From JADGHE01 sp035716025 (GTDB lineage: Bacteria > Pseudomonadota > Alphaproteobacteria > Rhizobiales > Xanthobacteraceae): a stretch of DNA of 45,652 bases. The translations under genes were made by a program, and so were the position numbers. A model generated the notes under the pieces. The model worked only from the letters and a program-made list of their open reading frames with translations, did no database searches and was not told the origin of the DNA. Positions 19,167 through 27,119 of this stretch are shown piece by piece; the stretch's first letter is position 1; each line of letters begins with the position of its first letter. The DNA is taken from NCBI GenBank assembly GCA_035716025.1, contig DASTKH010000049.1:1-45652 (forward strand), read 5' to 3'.

Positions 19167-19661
19167 GGCGGGGATCCGACGGTTGCACTGCGGGCCATGT
19201 TAGCGCTGCAGGCGCGAACCGGCGCGGGCAACGATCCATCCCGCGATCCCGGTCCACTCGGCGACAAGCGGGGCTTGACACCCGGTCCGCCCCCACTCAC
19301 CCTAATTCCTGCGCGCAAACATCGCCGTGCAGTTCGCGCAGACGCACGGCAAACGCGGAACGCGGAGGCGACCATGACGCCACCGACGCAGAAGGCCGCG
19401 ATGACCGCTTGAGGCATTCGTTCGAGCGCAAGCGCAGCGGCACAAACCACGGACGGCGACGCCGGGAAGGGCCCCCTGGGGCCGCATCAGTGAGGCATCG
19501 CCCCGATCGGCCCTCCCGGTGGTCGATGTGTCCCGAACGAGCGGCCGCTCCGGAGCGACGGCCATGTGCGGGAGGGGCCGGGCGCCGTCCTCCGTGCCCT
19601 GTTTCGGGCGGCCGTCATGCCGGACGCGGGCCATGAGCAGACATCCCGTTAGGCCCGGGCC
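19167..19661. other. 495-base stretch with no convincing gene
   Basis: Open frames here are short, GC-biased and without recognisable domains. The only structured signal on the plus strand is a TTGACA at 19275-19280 followed, after a GGAGG, by a 12-codon frame starting with ATG at 19374 and ending at 19412. I do not call it a gene. The left part may hold the promoter of the NTF2-like gene. Confidence 0.5.
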
Positions 19662-19931
19662 CTAATGCAGTCGGAACTCGCCGCCCACGGCCCGCAATTC
19701 GGCCGGCTTGATCAGCCTGCTGTGCGCGACGGTGACCGAGTGCAGCGGCCCGTCCAACTGGCGCTGCCAGAAGGCCAGGAATTTCTGCAGGCACGGAAAA
19801 TCGGGAAAGAGATCGTAATCCTGCCAGACATAGGTCTGCAGCAGCCAGCGGTGGTCCGGCCGGCGGTAGTGAATGTGCGCCGTCGTGAGGCCATATCCTG
19901 CAAGCTGCCGCCGAAGATCGTTCCCAACCAT
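19662..19931 (-). CDS. usg: Usg family protein
   Basis: Short conserved protein of unknown function, named for the open frame found beside trp genes. The 89-residue product starting with MVGNDLRRQL matches the family almost end to end: QLAGYGLTTAHIHYRRPDHRWLLQTYVW split over positions 19800-19910, then QDYDLFPDFP, FLAFWQRQLDGPLHSV and AHSRLIKPAE. The ATG at 19931 has a GAGGG ribosome binding site; an open frame runs 29 codons further upstream without family similarity. It is not next to trp genes here but divergent from groESL with 428 bases between. No catalytic residues can be proposed. Confidence 0.88.
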   Translation of the reverse strand: MVGNDLRRQLAGYGLTTAHIHYRRPDHRWLLQTYVWQDYDLFPDFPCLQKFLAFWQRQLDGPLHSVTVAHSRLIKPAELRAVGGEFRLH

Positions 19932-20054
19932 GACACGCCCTCGCTCTCCGAGGCCGGGACTCGCGCGGCGAATCCCGCACTGCCCTTTCAAGTTTCCCAT
20001 CCCGCGGTCCGAGTTCAAGCCCTTTCGCGCAAAAAGACTTTCTTGCTCAACGAC

Positions 20055-20081
20055 TTAGCAGCACAGCTCCACATCTGCTAA
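20055..20081. promoter_or_regulatory. CIRCE-like 27-base inverted repeat, degenerate
   Basis: TTAGCAG and CTGCTAA are exact reverse complements spaced by 13 bases, giving a total length of 27 bases, the same as a CIRCE element. The outer four to six bases of each arm match CIRCE; the inner bases do not. It lies 120 bases upstream of the better CIRCE and about 124 bases upstream of the usg start. Confidence 0.4.
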
Positions 20082-20200
20082 CAGACGACCCACCGGCCTT
20101 CTTGCCGCGCGATCCGCAATATGGGACTTGCGTTCCTCCCTTGGTCGGGTCAGCCGCGGCGAGGTTCAGCGGAAGGCGCCTTGATTCGCGCCGCGCCGCA

Positions 20201-20227
20201 TTAGCAGTCTCACGGAGGGAGTGCTAA
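20201..20227. promoter_or_regulatory. CIRCE element (HrcA operator) upstream of groES
   Basis: TTAGCAGTC, nine bases, then GAGTGCTAA. The CIRCE consensus is TTAGCACTC-N9-GAGTGCTAA, so the right arm is perfect and the left arm differs at one position. HrcA repression of groESL is expected. The element lies 132 bases before the groES ATG. Confidence 0.9.
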
Positions 20228-20244
20228 AAATTGTTGCGCGGGCT

Positions 20245-20275
20245 CTTGATCGGGTCTAACCGAAACCTATGTGCG
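20245..20275 (+). promoter_or_regulatory. Heat-shock (sigma-32/RpoH) promoter of groESL
   Basis: CTTG, 17 bases, CCTATGTGCG. This fits every position of the alphaproteobacterial RpoH pattern as I recall it (CTTG-N17/18-CYTATNTNNG). Transcription would start near 20281, giving a leader of about 80 bases. The CIRCE lies upstream of this promoter, not downstream of it. Confidence 0.75.
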
Positions 20276-20359
20276 CGCACGCAAGGACGGGGCCCCGTCC
20301 CCGCCCATCTGCGCATCCACAAGAAATCTTGTCATTTCAAAAAGGGTTAGGAGGACAAC

Positions 20360-20674
20360 ATGAAGTTCCGTCCGCTTCATGACCGCGTGGTCGTCAAGCG
20401 CATCGAGGCGGAAGAGAAATCCGCCGGCGGGATCATCATTCCGGATACCGCCAAGGAGAAGCCGAGCCAGGGCGAGGTCCTCGCCGTGGGCCCGGGCGCG
20501 CGCGATGAAAGCGGCAAACTCATCCCGCTCGATGTGAAGGTCGGCGATCGCGTCTTGTTCGGGAAGTGGTCCGGCACCGAGGTGAAGCTCGACGGGGTCG
20601 AATACCTCATCATGAAGGAGTCCGACATCATGGGCATCATCGACGAGGAGGCCGCCCGCAAGAAGGCCGCGTAA
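20360..20674 (+). CDS. groES: Co-chaperonin GroES
   Basis: Ten-kilodalton co-chaperonin forming the heptameric lid on GroEL. The 104-residue product has the full family sequence: MKFRPLHDRVVVKR at the start, the mobile loop SAGGIIIPDTAKEKP that contacts GroEL, GEVLAVGPG and the closing strand VEYLIMKESDIMGII. AGGAGG precedes the ATG by about six bases. It is the first gene of the groESL operon, controlled by a CIRCE element and a sigma-32 promoter upstream. Confidence 0.98.
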   Translation: MKFRPLHDRVVVKRIEAEEKSAGGIIIPDTAKEKPSQGEVLAVGPGARDESGKLIPLDVKVGDRVLFGKWSGTEVKLDGVEYLIMKESDIMGIIDEEAARKKAA

Positions 20675-20679
20675 GCCTC

Positions 20680-20783
20680 TCCGCAAGCGCGTCCTCGATC
20701 CTTGCGGAACCCGTTGCACACCCCGAGGGCCGAGGACTCGGCAACCACAAGTCTTGCTCCTGCGAGCCGGAGGAACCGGCTCG
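20680..20783 (+). promoter_or_regulatory. Three hairpins in the groES-groEL spacer
   Basis: The 142-base spacer holds an 8-bp perfect stem (TCCGCAAG at 20680-20687 with its complement at 20701-20708), a short stem at 20729-20742, and another 8-bp perfect stem (CGAGCCGG at 20763-20770, loop AGGAA, complement at 20776-20783). None has a T-run, so these are not terminators. In Agrobacterium groESL mRNA is cleaved between the two genes; these structures may mark such a processing site. Confidence 0.6.
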
Positions 20784-20816
20784 GACGAAGCGCGAACGCT
20801 GCAAAGGAACAATCCC

Positions 20817-22454
20817 ATGGCTGCCAAGGATGTAAAATTTTCCGTCGACGCCCGTGAGAAGATGCTTCGCGGCGTCGACACCCTCGCCAATGCCGTGAAA
20901 GTGACGCTCGGGCCCAAGGGCCGCAACGTCGTGCTCGACAAGTCTTTCGGCGCGCCGCGTATTACCAAGGACGGCGTGACGGTCGCCAAGGAGATCGAGC
21001 TCGAGGACAAGTTCGAGAACATGGGCGCCCAGATGGTGCGCGAGGTCGCTTCGAAGTCCTCCGACCTCGCCGGCGACGGCACGACCACCGCGACCGTGCT
21101 GGCCCACGCGATCGTGCGGGAGGGCGCCAAGGCTGTGGCGGCCGGCATGAACCCCATGGATCTCAAGCGCGGCATCGACCTTGCGGTCCATGCCGTGGTG
21201 GAGGATCTCAAGAAGAACTCCAAGAAGATCACCTCCAATGACGAGATCGCCCAGGTCGGCACCATTTCGGCCAACGGCGACCATGAAATCGGCCGCTTCC
21301 TCGCGGAGGCGATGAAGAAGGTCGGCAACGAAGGCGTGATCACGGTCGAAGAGGCGAAGTCCCTCGAGACCGAGCTCGACGTCGTCGAGGGCATGCAGTT
21401 CGACCGCGGCTACGTGTCACCGTACTTCATTACCAATGCCGAGAAGATGCGGGTCGAAATGGAAGACCCGTACATCCTGATCAACGAGAAGAAGCTTTCC
21501 GGCCTGCAGGAGCTTCTGCCGGTGCTCGAAGCGGTCGTGCAGTCCGGCAAGCCGCTGCTCATCATCGCCGAGGACATCGAGGGGGAGGCGCTCGCAACGC
21601 TCGTCGTCAACAAGCTGCGCGGCGGGCTCAAGGTCGCGGCCGTGAAGGCGCCGGGCTTCGGCGATCGCCGCAAGGCGATGCTCGAAGATATCGCGATCCT
21701 CACCGGCGGCCAGGTGATCTCGGAAGATCTCGGCATCAAGCTCGAAAACGTCACGCTCGCCATGCTCGGCCGTGCCAAGAAGGTGACGATCGACAAGGAG
21801 AACACCACGATCGTGGACGGCGCCGGCAAGAAGGCGGACATCGAGGGGCGCATCGGCCAGATCAAGCAGCAGATCGAGGAGACGACCTCCGACTACGACC
21901 GCGAGAAGCTGCAGGAGCGGCTTGCGAAGCTCGCCGGCGGCGTTGCGGTGATCCGTGTCGGAGGCGCGACGGAAGTCGAAGTGAAGGAACGCAAGGATCG
22001 CGTCGACGACGCGCTGCACGCAACCCGGGCCGCGGTCGAAGAGGGCATCCTTCCCGGCGGCGGCGTGGCCCTGTTGCGCGCCACCAAGGCGCTCGACGGT
22101 GTCAAGCCCGAAAACGACGACCAGCGCACGGGCATCGAAATCCTCCGCAAGGCGCTCGCCATGCCGGCACGGCAGATCGCGCTCAATGCGGGCGAGGACG
22201 GCTCGATCATCGTCGGGCGGATCCTCGAGAAGGATCAGTACGCCTTCGGCTTCGACGCGCAGGCGGGCGAATACGGCAACCTGGTCTCGAAGGGCATCAT
22301 CGACCCGACCAAGGTGGTCCGGACGGCCCTGCAGAACGCCGCCTCGGTCGCCGGATTGCTCATCACCACCGAGGCCATGGTCGCGGAGCTGCCGAAAAAG
22401 CCGCAGCCCGCCGCCGGAGCGCCGGGCGCCGGCATGGGCGGAATGGATTTCTGA
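20817..22454 (+). CDS. groEL: Chaperonin GroEL
   Basis: Sixty-kilodalton chaperonin subunit of the tetradecameric folding chamber. From the ATG at 20817 (AAAGGA ribosome binding site) it has 545 residues. The start MAAKDVKF, the ATP-binding LGPKGRNVVLD and AGDGTTTATVLA, the GGGVALLRA segment and the Gly/Met-rich tail ending GMGGMDF are all present. An open frame extends upstream of 20817 into the spacer but is not coding. The gene ends at a strong rho-independent terminator. Alphaproteobacteria often have several groEL copies; whether this is the main one cannot be told here. Confidence 0.98.
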   Translation: MAAKDVKFSVDAREKMLRGVDTLANAVKVTLGPKGRNVVLDKSFGAPRITKDGVTVAKEIELEDKFENMGAQMVREVASKSSDLAGDGTTTATVLAHAIVREGAKAVAAGMNPMDLKRGIDLAVHAVVEDLKKNSKKITSNDEIAQVGTISANGDHEIGRFLAEAMKKVGNEGVITVEEAKSLETELDVVEGMQFDRGYVSPYFITNAEKMRVEMEDPYILINEKKLSGLQELLPVLEAVVQSGKPLLIIAEDIEGEALATLVVNKLRGGLKVAAVKAPGFGDRRKAMLEDIAILTGGQVISEDLGIKLENVTLAMLGRAKKVTIDKENTTIVDGAGKKADIEGRIGQIKQQIEETTSDYDREKLQERLAKLAGGVAVIRVGGATEVEVKERKDRVDDALHATRAAVEEGILPGGGVALLRATKALDGVKPENDDQRTGIEILRKALAMPARQIALNAGEDGSIIVGRILEKDQYAFGFDAQAGEYGNLVSKGIIDPTKVVRTALQNAASVAGLLITTEAMVAELPKKPQPAAGAPGAGMGGMDF

Positions 22455-22481
22455 TCCGTCTTTCCGGAACTCTGATGACGC

Positions 22482-22509
22482 AAGGCCCGGGCGCGTGCCC
22501 GGGCCTTTT
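22482..22509 (+). terminator. Rho-independent terminator of groESL
   Basis: AAGGCCCGGGC (22482-22492), GCGT loop, then the exact 11-base complement (22497-22507), with the stem running into TTTT. It sits 27 bases after the groEL stop. Confidence 0.9.
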
Positions 22510-22593
22510 GCGTGTCTGCCCTGCGCCGCGGTCGGACGGCCCGTTGCTGACAAACGGCGTGCCTTGCGCGACACTCCCGGCCGGAGACGCGAA

Positions 22594-23403
22594 ATGGCGG
22601 CACGACGCGGCAACATCTATGTCGGCATCGGCGGCTGGACCTTCGAGCCGTGGCGGGGCGTGTTCTATCCCGACAAGCTGCCGCACGCGCAAGAGCTGCA
22701 TTATGCGAGCCGCAAGCTGACCTCGATCGAGGTCAACGGCACCTTCTACCGCACGCAGACACCCGCAACCTTTCGCAAATGGGCGCAGGAAACGCCCGAC
22801 GGGTTCGTGTTCTCAGTCAAGGGCCCCCGCTATGCCGTCAACCGCAAGCTGCTGGCCGAGGCGGGAGAGTCGATCGGCTTTTTCCTCAGATCCGGGGTGT
22901 GCGAACTGGGCGAGCGGCTGGGGCCGATCCTCTGGCAGTTCGCTCCCACCAAGAAGTTCGATGAAGCGGACTTTGCGGCCTTTCTCGGGCTCTTGCCGCA
23001 AGAATGGGAGGACCGGCGCTTGCGCCACGTCGTCGAGGTACGCCATCCGAGCTTCTGCGTCCCCGCCTTCACCGCGCTGCTGCGCCGCCACGGCGTGGCC
23101 GTCGTGTTCGCCGAGCACGAGACTTACCCGGCCATCGCCGACGTGACGGCGGATTTCGTCTATGTGCGCCTGCAGAAGGGCGACGATGCGATCGAGACCG
23201 GCTATCCTCTCCCCGCGCTCGATGCCTGGGCAAAGCGCCTGCGAAGCTGGGCCGAAGGCGGAATGCCCGAAGATCTGCCGCACGTCGAAGCAGCGGACGC
23301 GGCGGAACGGCGTCCGCGCGACGTGTTCGCCTACGTCATCCATGAGGGCAAGGTCCGGGCTCCCGCCGCCGCCATGGCGCTCATCGAACGGGTTTCGCCA
23401 TGA
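22594..23403 (+). CDS. DUF72 domain-containing protein
   Basis: TIM-barrel-like protein of 269 residues in the DUF72 family, whose biochemical role is not established. Family marks are YVGIGGWTFEPWRGVFYPDKLP at the start (written here across two strands of the barrel), the SIEVNGTFYRTQ segment, FSVKGPRYA, the LWQFAPTKKF strand, EVRHPSF and YVRLQK. The ATG at 22594 follows GGAG by about eight bases; the longer open frame upstream overlaps groEL and is a shadow. Its stop overlaps the next start in an ATGA junction, so it is co-translated with the DUF488 protein. Confidence 0.9.
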   Translation: MAARRGNIYVGIGGWTFEPWRGVFYPDKLPHAQELHYASRKLTSIEVNGTFYRTQTPATFRKWAQETPDGFVFSVKGPRYAVNRKLLAEAGESIGFFLRSGVCELGERLGPILWQFAPTKKFDEADFAAFLGLLPQEWEDRRLRHVVEVRHPSFCVPAFTALLRRHGVAVVFAEHETYPAIADVTADFVYVRLQKGDDAIETGYPLPALDAWAKRLRSWAEGGMPEDLPHVEAADAAERRPRDVFAYVIHEGKVRAPAAAMALIERVSP

Positions 23404-23870
23404 CCGCCAAAAAGCGCAAGCCGACCCTTTTCACCATCGGTTACGAGAAGGCGACCCAAAGCGCCGTCCTTGATGAGCTCAAGCGGGCGAAAGTGGACAT
23501 TCTCGTCGATGTCCGCGCGGTCGCGGCCTCGCGGCGCCCGGGCTTCTCCAAGCGGCAGCTCGCGGCGGGACTTGACGAAGCCGGCATCGCCTATCTGCAC
23601 CTGCAGAAGCTCGGCACGCCGGCCGAGGGGCGCGAGGCCGCCCACAGCGGACATGTCGACGCGATGCTCCGCATCTACGAAAGGCACCTGAAAACAGCGG
23701 CCGCGCGCGAAGAGATGGATGCGCTCGAAGCACTCGTGCGCGAGGGCAAGCGCGTGTGCCTGCTCTGCTACGAGCGCGATGTCGACATGTGCCACCGGCG
23801 ACGGCTCGCCGAGCTTCTGCAAGAGCGCCAAGGGGTCAAGGTCGAGAACCTCGTCGCCCCGCTCTTCTGA
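23400..23870 (+). CDS. DUF488 domain-containing protein
   Basis: Small 156-residue DUF488 protein of unknown function. It opens with LFTIGYEKAT and carries the two conserved family patches: DVRAVAASRRPGFSKRQL near residues 38-55 and the cysteine/histidine-rich LLCYERDVDMCHRRRLAEL near residues 120-138, which looks like an active or metal-binding site. The start is coupled to the DUF72 gene by an ATGA overlap (23400-23403). The gene is convergent with the pagL-like gene, with 20 bases between stops. Confidence 0.9.
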   Translation: MTAKKRKPTLFTIGYEKATQSAVLDELKRAKVDILVDVRAVAASRRPGFSKRQLAAGLDEAGIAYLHLQKLGTPAEGREAAHSGHVDAMLRIYERHLKTAAAREEMDALEALVREGKRVCLLCYERDVDMCHRRRLAELLQERQGVKVENLVAPLF

Positions 23871-23890
23871 CGCCGCCGCGCCCTGCCCGC

Positions 23891-24460
23891 TCAGAAAGAA
23901 TAGCCGACGCGAATCCCGAGCTCGTTCAGACCCTGATTGCGCGGACAGTCGCTGAACATGCCGGTTCCGTTGGAGATATGGTCGAGGGTCACCATCGCGC
24001 TCCACCGCGGCGAGAACCGGTAGCCGATCGAGCCGCCGAGATGGTACAGCACGCGGCAGCCAAGCGCATTGCGCCCCGGCGCCCCGAGGAGGCTCCCGTC
24101 ATGGACGGCGCCCCCCAGGAACCCTTCGACGAACAGGCGGTCCGTCAGATCGTAGGTCCACAGGGCTCCCGCATACATGTAGTTGGTTTTTCCGGCGGTG
24201 TTCAGCATGCCGCCGAAGTGGAACCGCGGGATCAGCCACTGCCATGACGGCGCGATGGGGGCGAAGGAAAATTTCGGGAGAATGAATTCGCCGTTGATCG
24301 ACAGGGAATCCGGTTCAGGCCCCCACAGCCCATGCATCATGGCGCCGAGGCGGACTTCATACTCCCGCCAATAACGCGCCTCCTGCGCCGACACAGGCGC
24401 CGCCTCACAGGCGGCCGAAAGAACAAGGGCCCCCAAAACGACGCGCAATGCTTTCGGCAT
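23891..24460 (-). CDS. Lipid A 3-O-deacylase, PagL-like outer membrane protein
   Basis: Predicted outer membrane beta-barrel that removes the 3-O-linked acyl chain of lipid A. The 189-residue precursor has a signal peptide (MPKALRVVLGALVLSAACEA, cleavage near residue 25) and alternating amphipathic strands ending in the C-terminal aromatic VGYSF typical of outer membrane barrels. The PagL catalytic triad is visible: His161 and Ser163 in LDHISNG and Glu180 in GLNELGIRVGY. Four cysteines are unusual for such a barrel; Cys135 and Cys172 could form a disulfide. It would modify the cell's own endotoxin, probably as an envelope adaptation. Confidence 0.82.
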   Translation of the reverse strand: MPKALRVVLGALVLSAACEAAPVSAQEARYWREYEVRLGAMMHGLWGPEPDSLSINGEFILPKFSFAPIAPSWQWLIPRFHFGGMLNTAGKTNYMYAGALWTYDLTDRLFVEGFLGGAVHDGSLLGAPGRNALGCRVLYHLGGSIGYRFSPRWSAMVTLDHISNGTGMFSDCPRNQGLNELGIRVGYSF

Positions 24461-24618
24461 CCGGCTGATTCTCGCGGTGGTATCGCGCGCCCTTTTTTCG
24501 GGCAGACAGCGGTAATTTCAAGGGGGAGCCCCTGCCGAGCGCCCGGCGCGGCGTCAAAACCCGGCGGGCCGGTGATTCCCGGCAACACTGCCCGCACGGC
24601 CGCTCCGCTACCGGCTGC

Positions 24619-25833
24619 CTACTCCGCAGGCAGGGCGACGCGGCGCTGGTTGCGTTCGAGGCTCATCGCCAGGAACGCGAAAGACTGCACCGAGACAACC
24701 AGCACCGCCGCCATCGCCGCGATGCACAGCAGCACGAGGTCGAAGCCGCCGCGTGCGTGCAGAAGCCCGATCGCCGAAACCGCAACGGCAGAGGACACGA
24801 AGGTGAGGAAATAGCGCACGGCATAGACACGCCCGCGCCAGGCGTCGGCCGTATAGCGGGCGATCACGATGTCGCCCGAGGTCACCTGCCCGTAGATCAT
24901 GGCCATGGTCAGTGCCATGGCAAAGATCAGGGTCACGCCGGTCGAATAGATCGACCAGACGATCCCGACGAATTGCAGCAGGACAACTCCCGCATAGAGC
25001 ATGAGCGGCGGATAGCGTTCGACGAGCCGCCCCATCGCAAGCTGAGCCAGCGCGCCGCACAGGAACACGCCCGTCGTCACGCCGCCCACCGCCAACAACG
25101 AGATGTCGTTGCCCACGCGCTCGTCGACGATCTTGGGCAGCGCCACCGATACCGTGTTGAAGATCAATCCGCCGGCGAGCGAGATGACGACATAGAGCCC
25201 GAACACGATGAGCGCCATGCGTGGCGAGAACACCACTTCGGCCACCTTGGCCCGCCGGCCGATGCGATTGGTATCGCTCGGCATGACGGCGAGATAGGCG
25301 AAGCCGGTAGCGACGCAGGCCGCCGCCGGGATCAGGAAGGCGGCACGCCAGCCGAACCAGGATGCAAGAGCGGCGGTCACCCCCGCCGCCAGCGCCGCCC
25401 CGACATTGCCGCAGACGCCGTTGAAGGCGAGTGTGCGGCCGCGGGCCTGCGAAATGTCGATCAGCATCGCCATGCCGACGGGATGATAGATCGCCGCGAA
25501 CATGCCGAGGGCGAAGAGGGCGACGGTGAGCGCCACGAAATTCGGGGCGAGCGCCGCTCCCGCCATCGCCGCGCCGCAGCCGAAGAAGAAGAGCGCCATC
25601 ATGTTGCGCCGGCTCCAGCGATCCGCGAGCCAGCCTGCCGGCAGCGAGAACACGCCGAAGGAAGCGAAAGAGGCCGTGCCGAGAATGATCAATTCGGAAT
25701 AGGGCCGGCCATAGACGGCCTCGAGCCCGATCACCACCGTCGGGAAGATCAACAGCACGTAGTGGTCGATCGCATGCGCCCAATTGAGGAAGCCGATCGC
25801 CCATTGGCGGCGGGTCTGCTCGGCACGTTCCAT
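24619..25833 (-). CDS. MFS transporter
   Basis: Major facilitator superfamily permease with about 12 transmembrane helices in 404 residues from the ATG at 25833. The loop 2-3 motif is present as GWLADRWSRRNMMAL and the second repeat has a corresponding AQLAMGRLVERYPPLM. The opening FLNWAHAIDHYVLLIFPTVVIGL resembles the fosmidomycin-resistance-type MFS group, so export of a drug-like compound is possible, but the substrate cannot be read. A GTG at 25890 in the same frame is an alternative start. The gene lies alone between the pagL-like gene and the ABC export operon. Confidence 0.85.
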   Translation of the reverse strand: MERAEQTRRQWAIGFLNWAHAIDHYVLLIFPTVVIGLEAVYGRPYSELIILGTASFASFGVFSLPAGWLADRWSRRNMMALFFFGCGAAMAGAALAPNFVALTVALFALGMFAAIYHPVGMAMLIDISQARGRTLAFNGVCGNVGAALAAGVTAALASWFGWRAAFLIPAAACVATGFAYLAVMPSDTNRIGRRAKVAEVVFSPRMALIVFGLYVVISLAGGLIFNTVSVALPKIVDERVGNDISLLAVGGVTTGVFLCGALAQLAMGRLVERYPPLMLYAGVVLLQFVGIVWSIYSTGVTLIFAMALTMAMIYGQVTSGDIVIARYTADAWRGRVYAVRYFLTFVSSAVAVSAIGLLHARGGFDLVLLCIAAMAAVLVVSVQSFAFLAMSLERNQRRVALPAE

Positions 25834-25958
25834 CGGCTGTCGCTCATCGCGCTCACGGCGCTTCGCCCGAAGCTGCCGTTCAAGTCTCACGCATATAGCG
25901 CAGCTTTACGCCAATTCCCATGCGAAATCCGCAAACGCGGGCAGGGCCGCTTAGCCCG

Positions 25959-27119
25959 CTAGTCGAGCGTGCGTCGGAAACGGGTCACCGCGATGGTCAT
26001 CGCCACCAGCATGAGGAAGACGAGCGCCGCCGCCTCGTAGCGCAGATCGGCGAAAGTCGCACCCTTGAGCATGATCGCCCGGACGATGCGCAGATAATGG
26101 GTGAGCGGCAGCGCCTCGCCGATCCATTGCGCCCACACCGGCATCCCGGCGAATGGGAACATGAAGCCGGACAGAAGGATGTTCGGAAGAAAGAACATGA
26201 TCGACATTTGCATCGCCTGCAGTTGGTTCTGCGCGATGGTGGAAAACGTGTAGCCGATCGAGAGGTTCGTCGCGATGAACAATGTGCTCAGCGCAGCAAG
26301 CAACGTCACGCTGCCGAGGATCGGCACCCCGAATAGGCCGACCCCGGCCCCGACGATCATCGCGGCCTGCACGAAGCCGACGAAAATGTAGGGCACGATC
26401 TTGCCGAGCATGATTTCGACCGGCGTGATCGGCATCGCGAGCAGGCTTTCCATGGTTCCGCGTTCGATCTCGCGCGTCACCGACAGCGCGGTGAAAATGA
26501 GCATCGTCATGGTGAGAATTGTGCCGACGAGGCCGGGAACGATATTGAGCTGCGTCGAGGCGGCCGGATTGTAGCGCGCATGCGCCCTGATCTCGAACGG
26601 CGGCACGGCCGACTCGGGCACGGCGCGCTCGTGCGCGAGCGCAGCCTGCGCGAGCTGCCCCAGCGTGGCGAGTGCGGCGCCGGAAGCGACCGGGTCGGTC
26701 GCGTCGCCGGCGACGAGCAACGCCGGGCGGTCGCCGCGCCGCAACGCCCGCTCGAAGCCCGCGGGAATTTCGACACCGAACAGCACTTGCCCCGCGGCCA
26801 GCAGCCGGTCGAACTGCTCCGTCGTCGCCACTTCGTGCGTGACGCGGAAGAATTGCGTGTTCTTGAGCGCGGCGAGGATCGCCCGCCCGACGTCGGTACG
26901 CTCCTGCAGCAGCACCGCGGTCGGCAGATCGCGCGGCTGCGTGTTGATTGCATAGCCGAACAGGACGAGCTGCATCAGCGGCACCATGACGATCATCGCG
27001 AAGGAAATGCGGTCGCGGCGGAGCTGAATGAACTCCTTGACGAGCATCGCCCAGGTGCGGCGCGCGAAATCGGCGGTGCGGCCGCGTCGCACGCCATGGA
27101 TGGCGCCCGTCTCGGTCAT
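25959..27119 (-). CDS. ABC-2 type transporter permease (YbhR/YbhS-like)
   Basis: Membrane subunit of an ABC exporter. The 386-residue protein starts at the ATG at 27119, which overlaps the ATPase stop as ATGA. One transmembrane helix lies near the N-terminus (FAMIVMVPLMQLVLFGYAI), followed by a periplasmic domain of about 150 residues and five C-terminal helices, the layout of ABC-2 permeases. The region EIERGTMESLLAMPITPVEIMLGK is the conserved coupling segment. YbhFSR-type exporters often have two permease genes; only one is seen here, so it would act as a homodimer. Last gene of the TetR-led operon. Confidence 0.92.
   Translation of the reverse strand: MTETGAIHGVRRGRTADFARRTWAMLVKEFIQLRRDRISFAMIVMVPLMQLVLFGYAINTQPRDLPTAVLLQERTDVGRAILAALKNTQFFRVTHEVATTEQFDRLLAAGQVLFGVEIPAGFERALRRGDRPALLVAGDATDPVASGAALATLGQLAQAALAHERAVPESAVPPFEIRAHARYNPAASTQLNIVPGLVGTILTMTMLIFTALSVTREIERGTMESLLAMPITPVEIMLGKIVPYIFVGFVQAAMIVGAGVGLFGVPILGSVTLLAALSTLFIATNLSIGYTFSTIAQNQLQAMQMSIMFFLPNILLSGFMFPFAGMPVWAQWIGEALPLTHYLRIVRAIMLKGATFADLRYEAAALVFLMLVAMTIAVTRFRRTLD

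Noticed and set aside
19133..19636. Several short frames in the gap before usg
   Set aside because: No domain, no family pattern, no convincing start signal; composition is that of GC-rich noncoding DNA.
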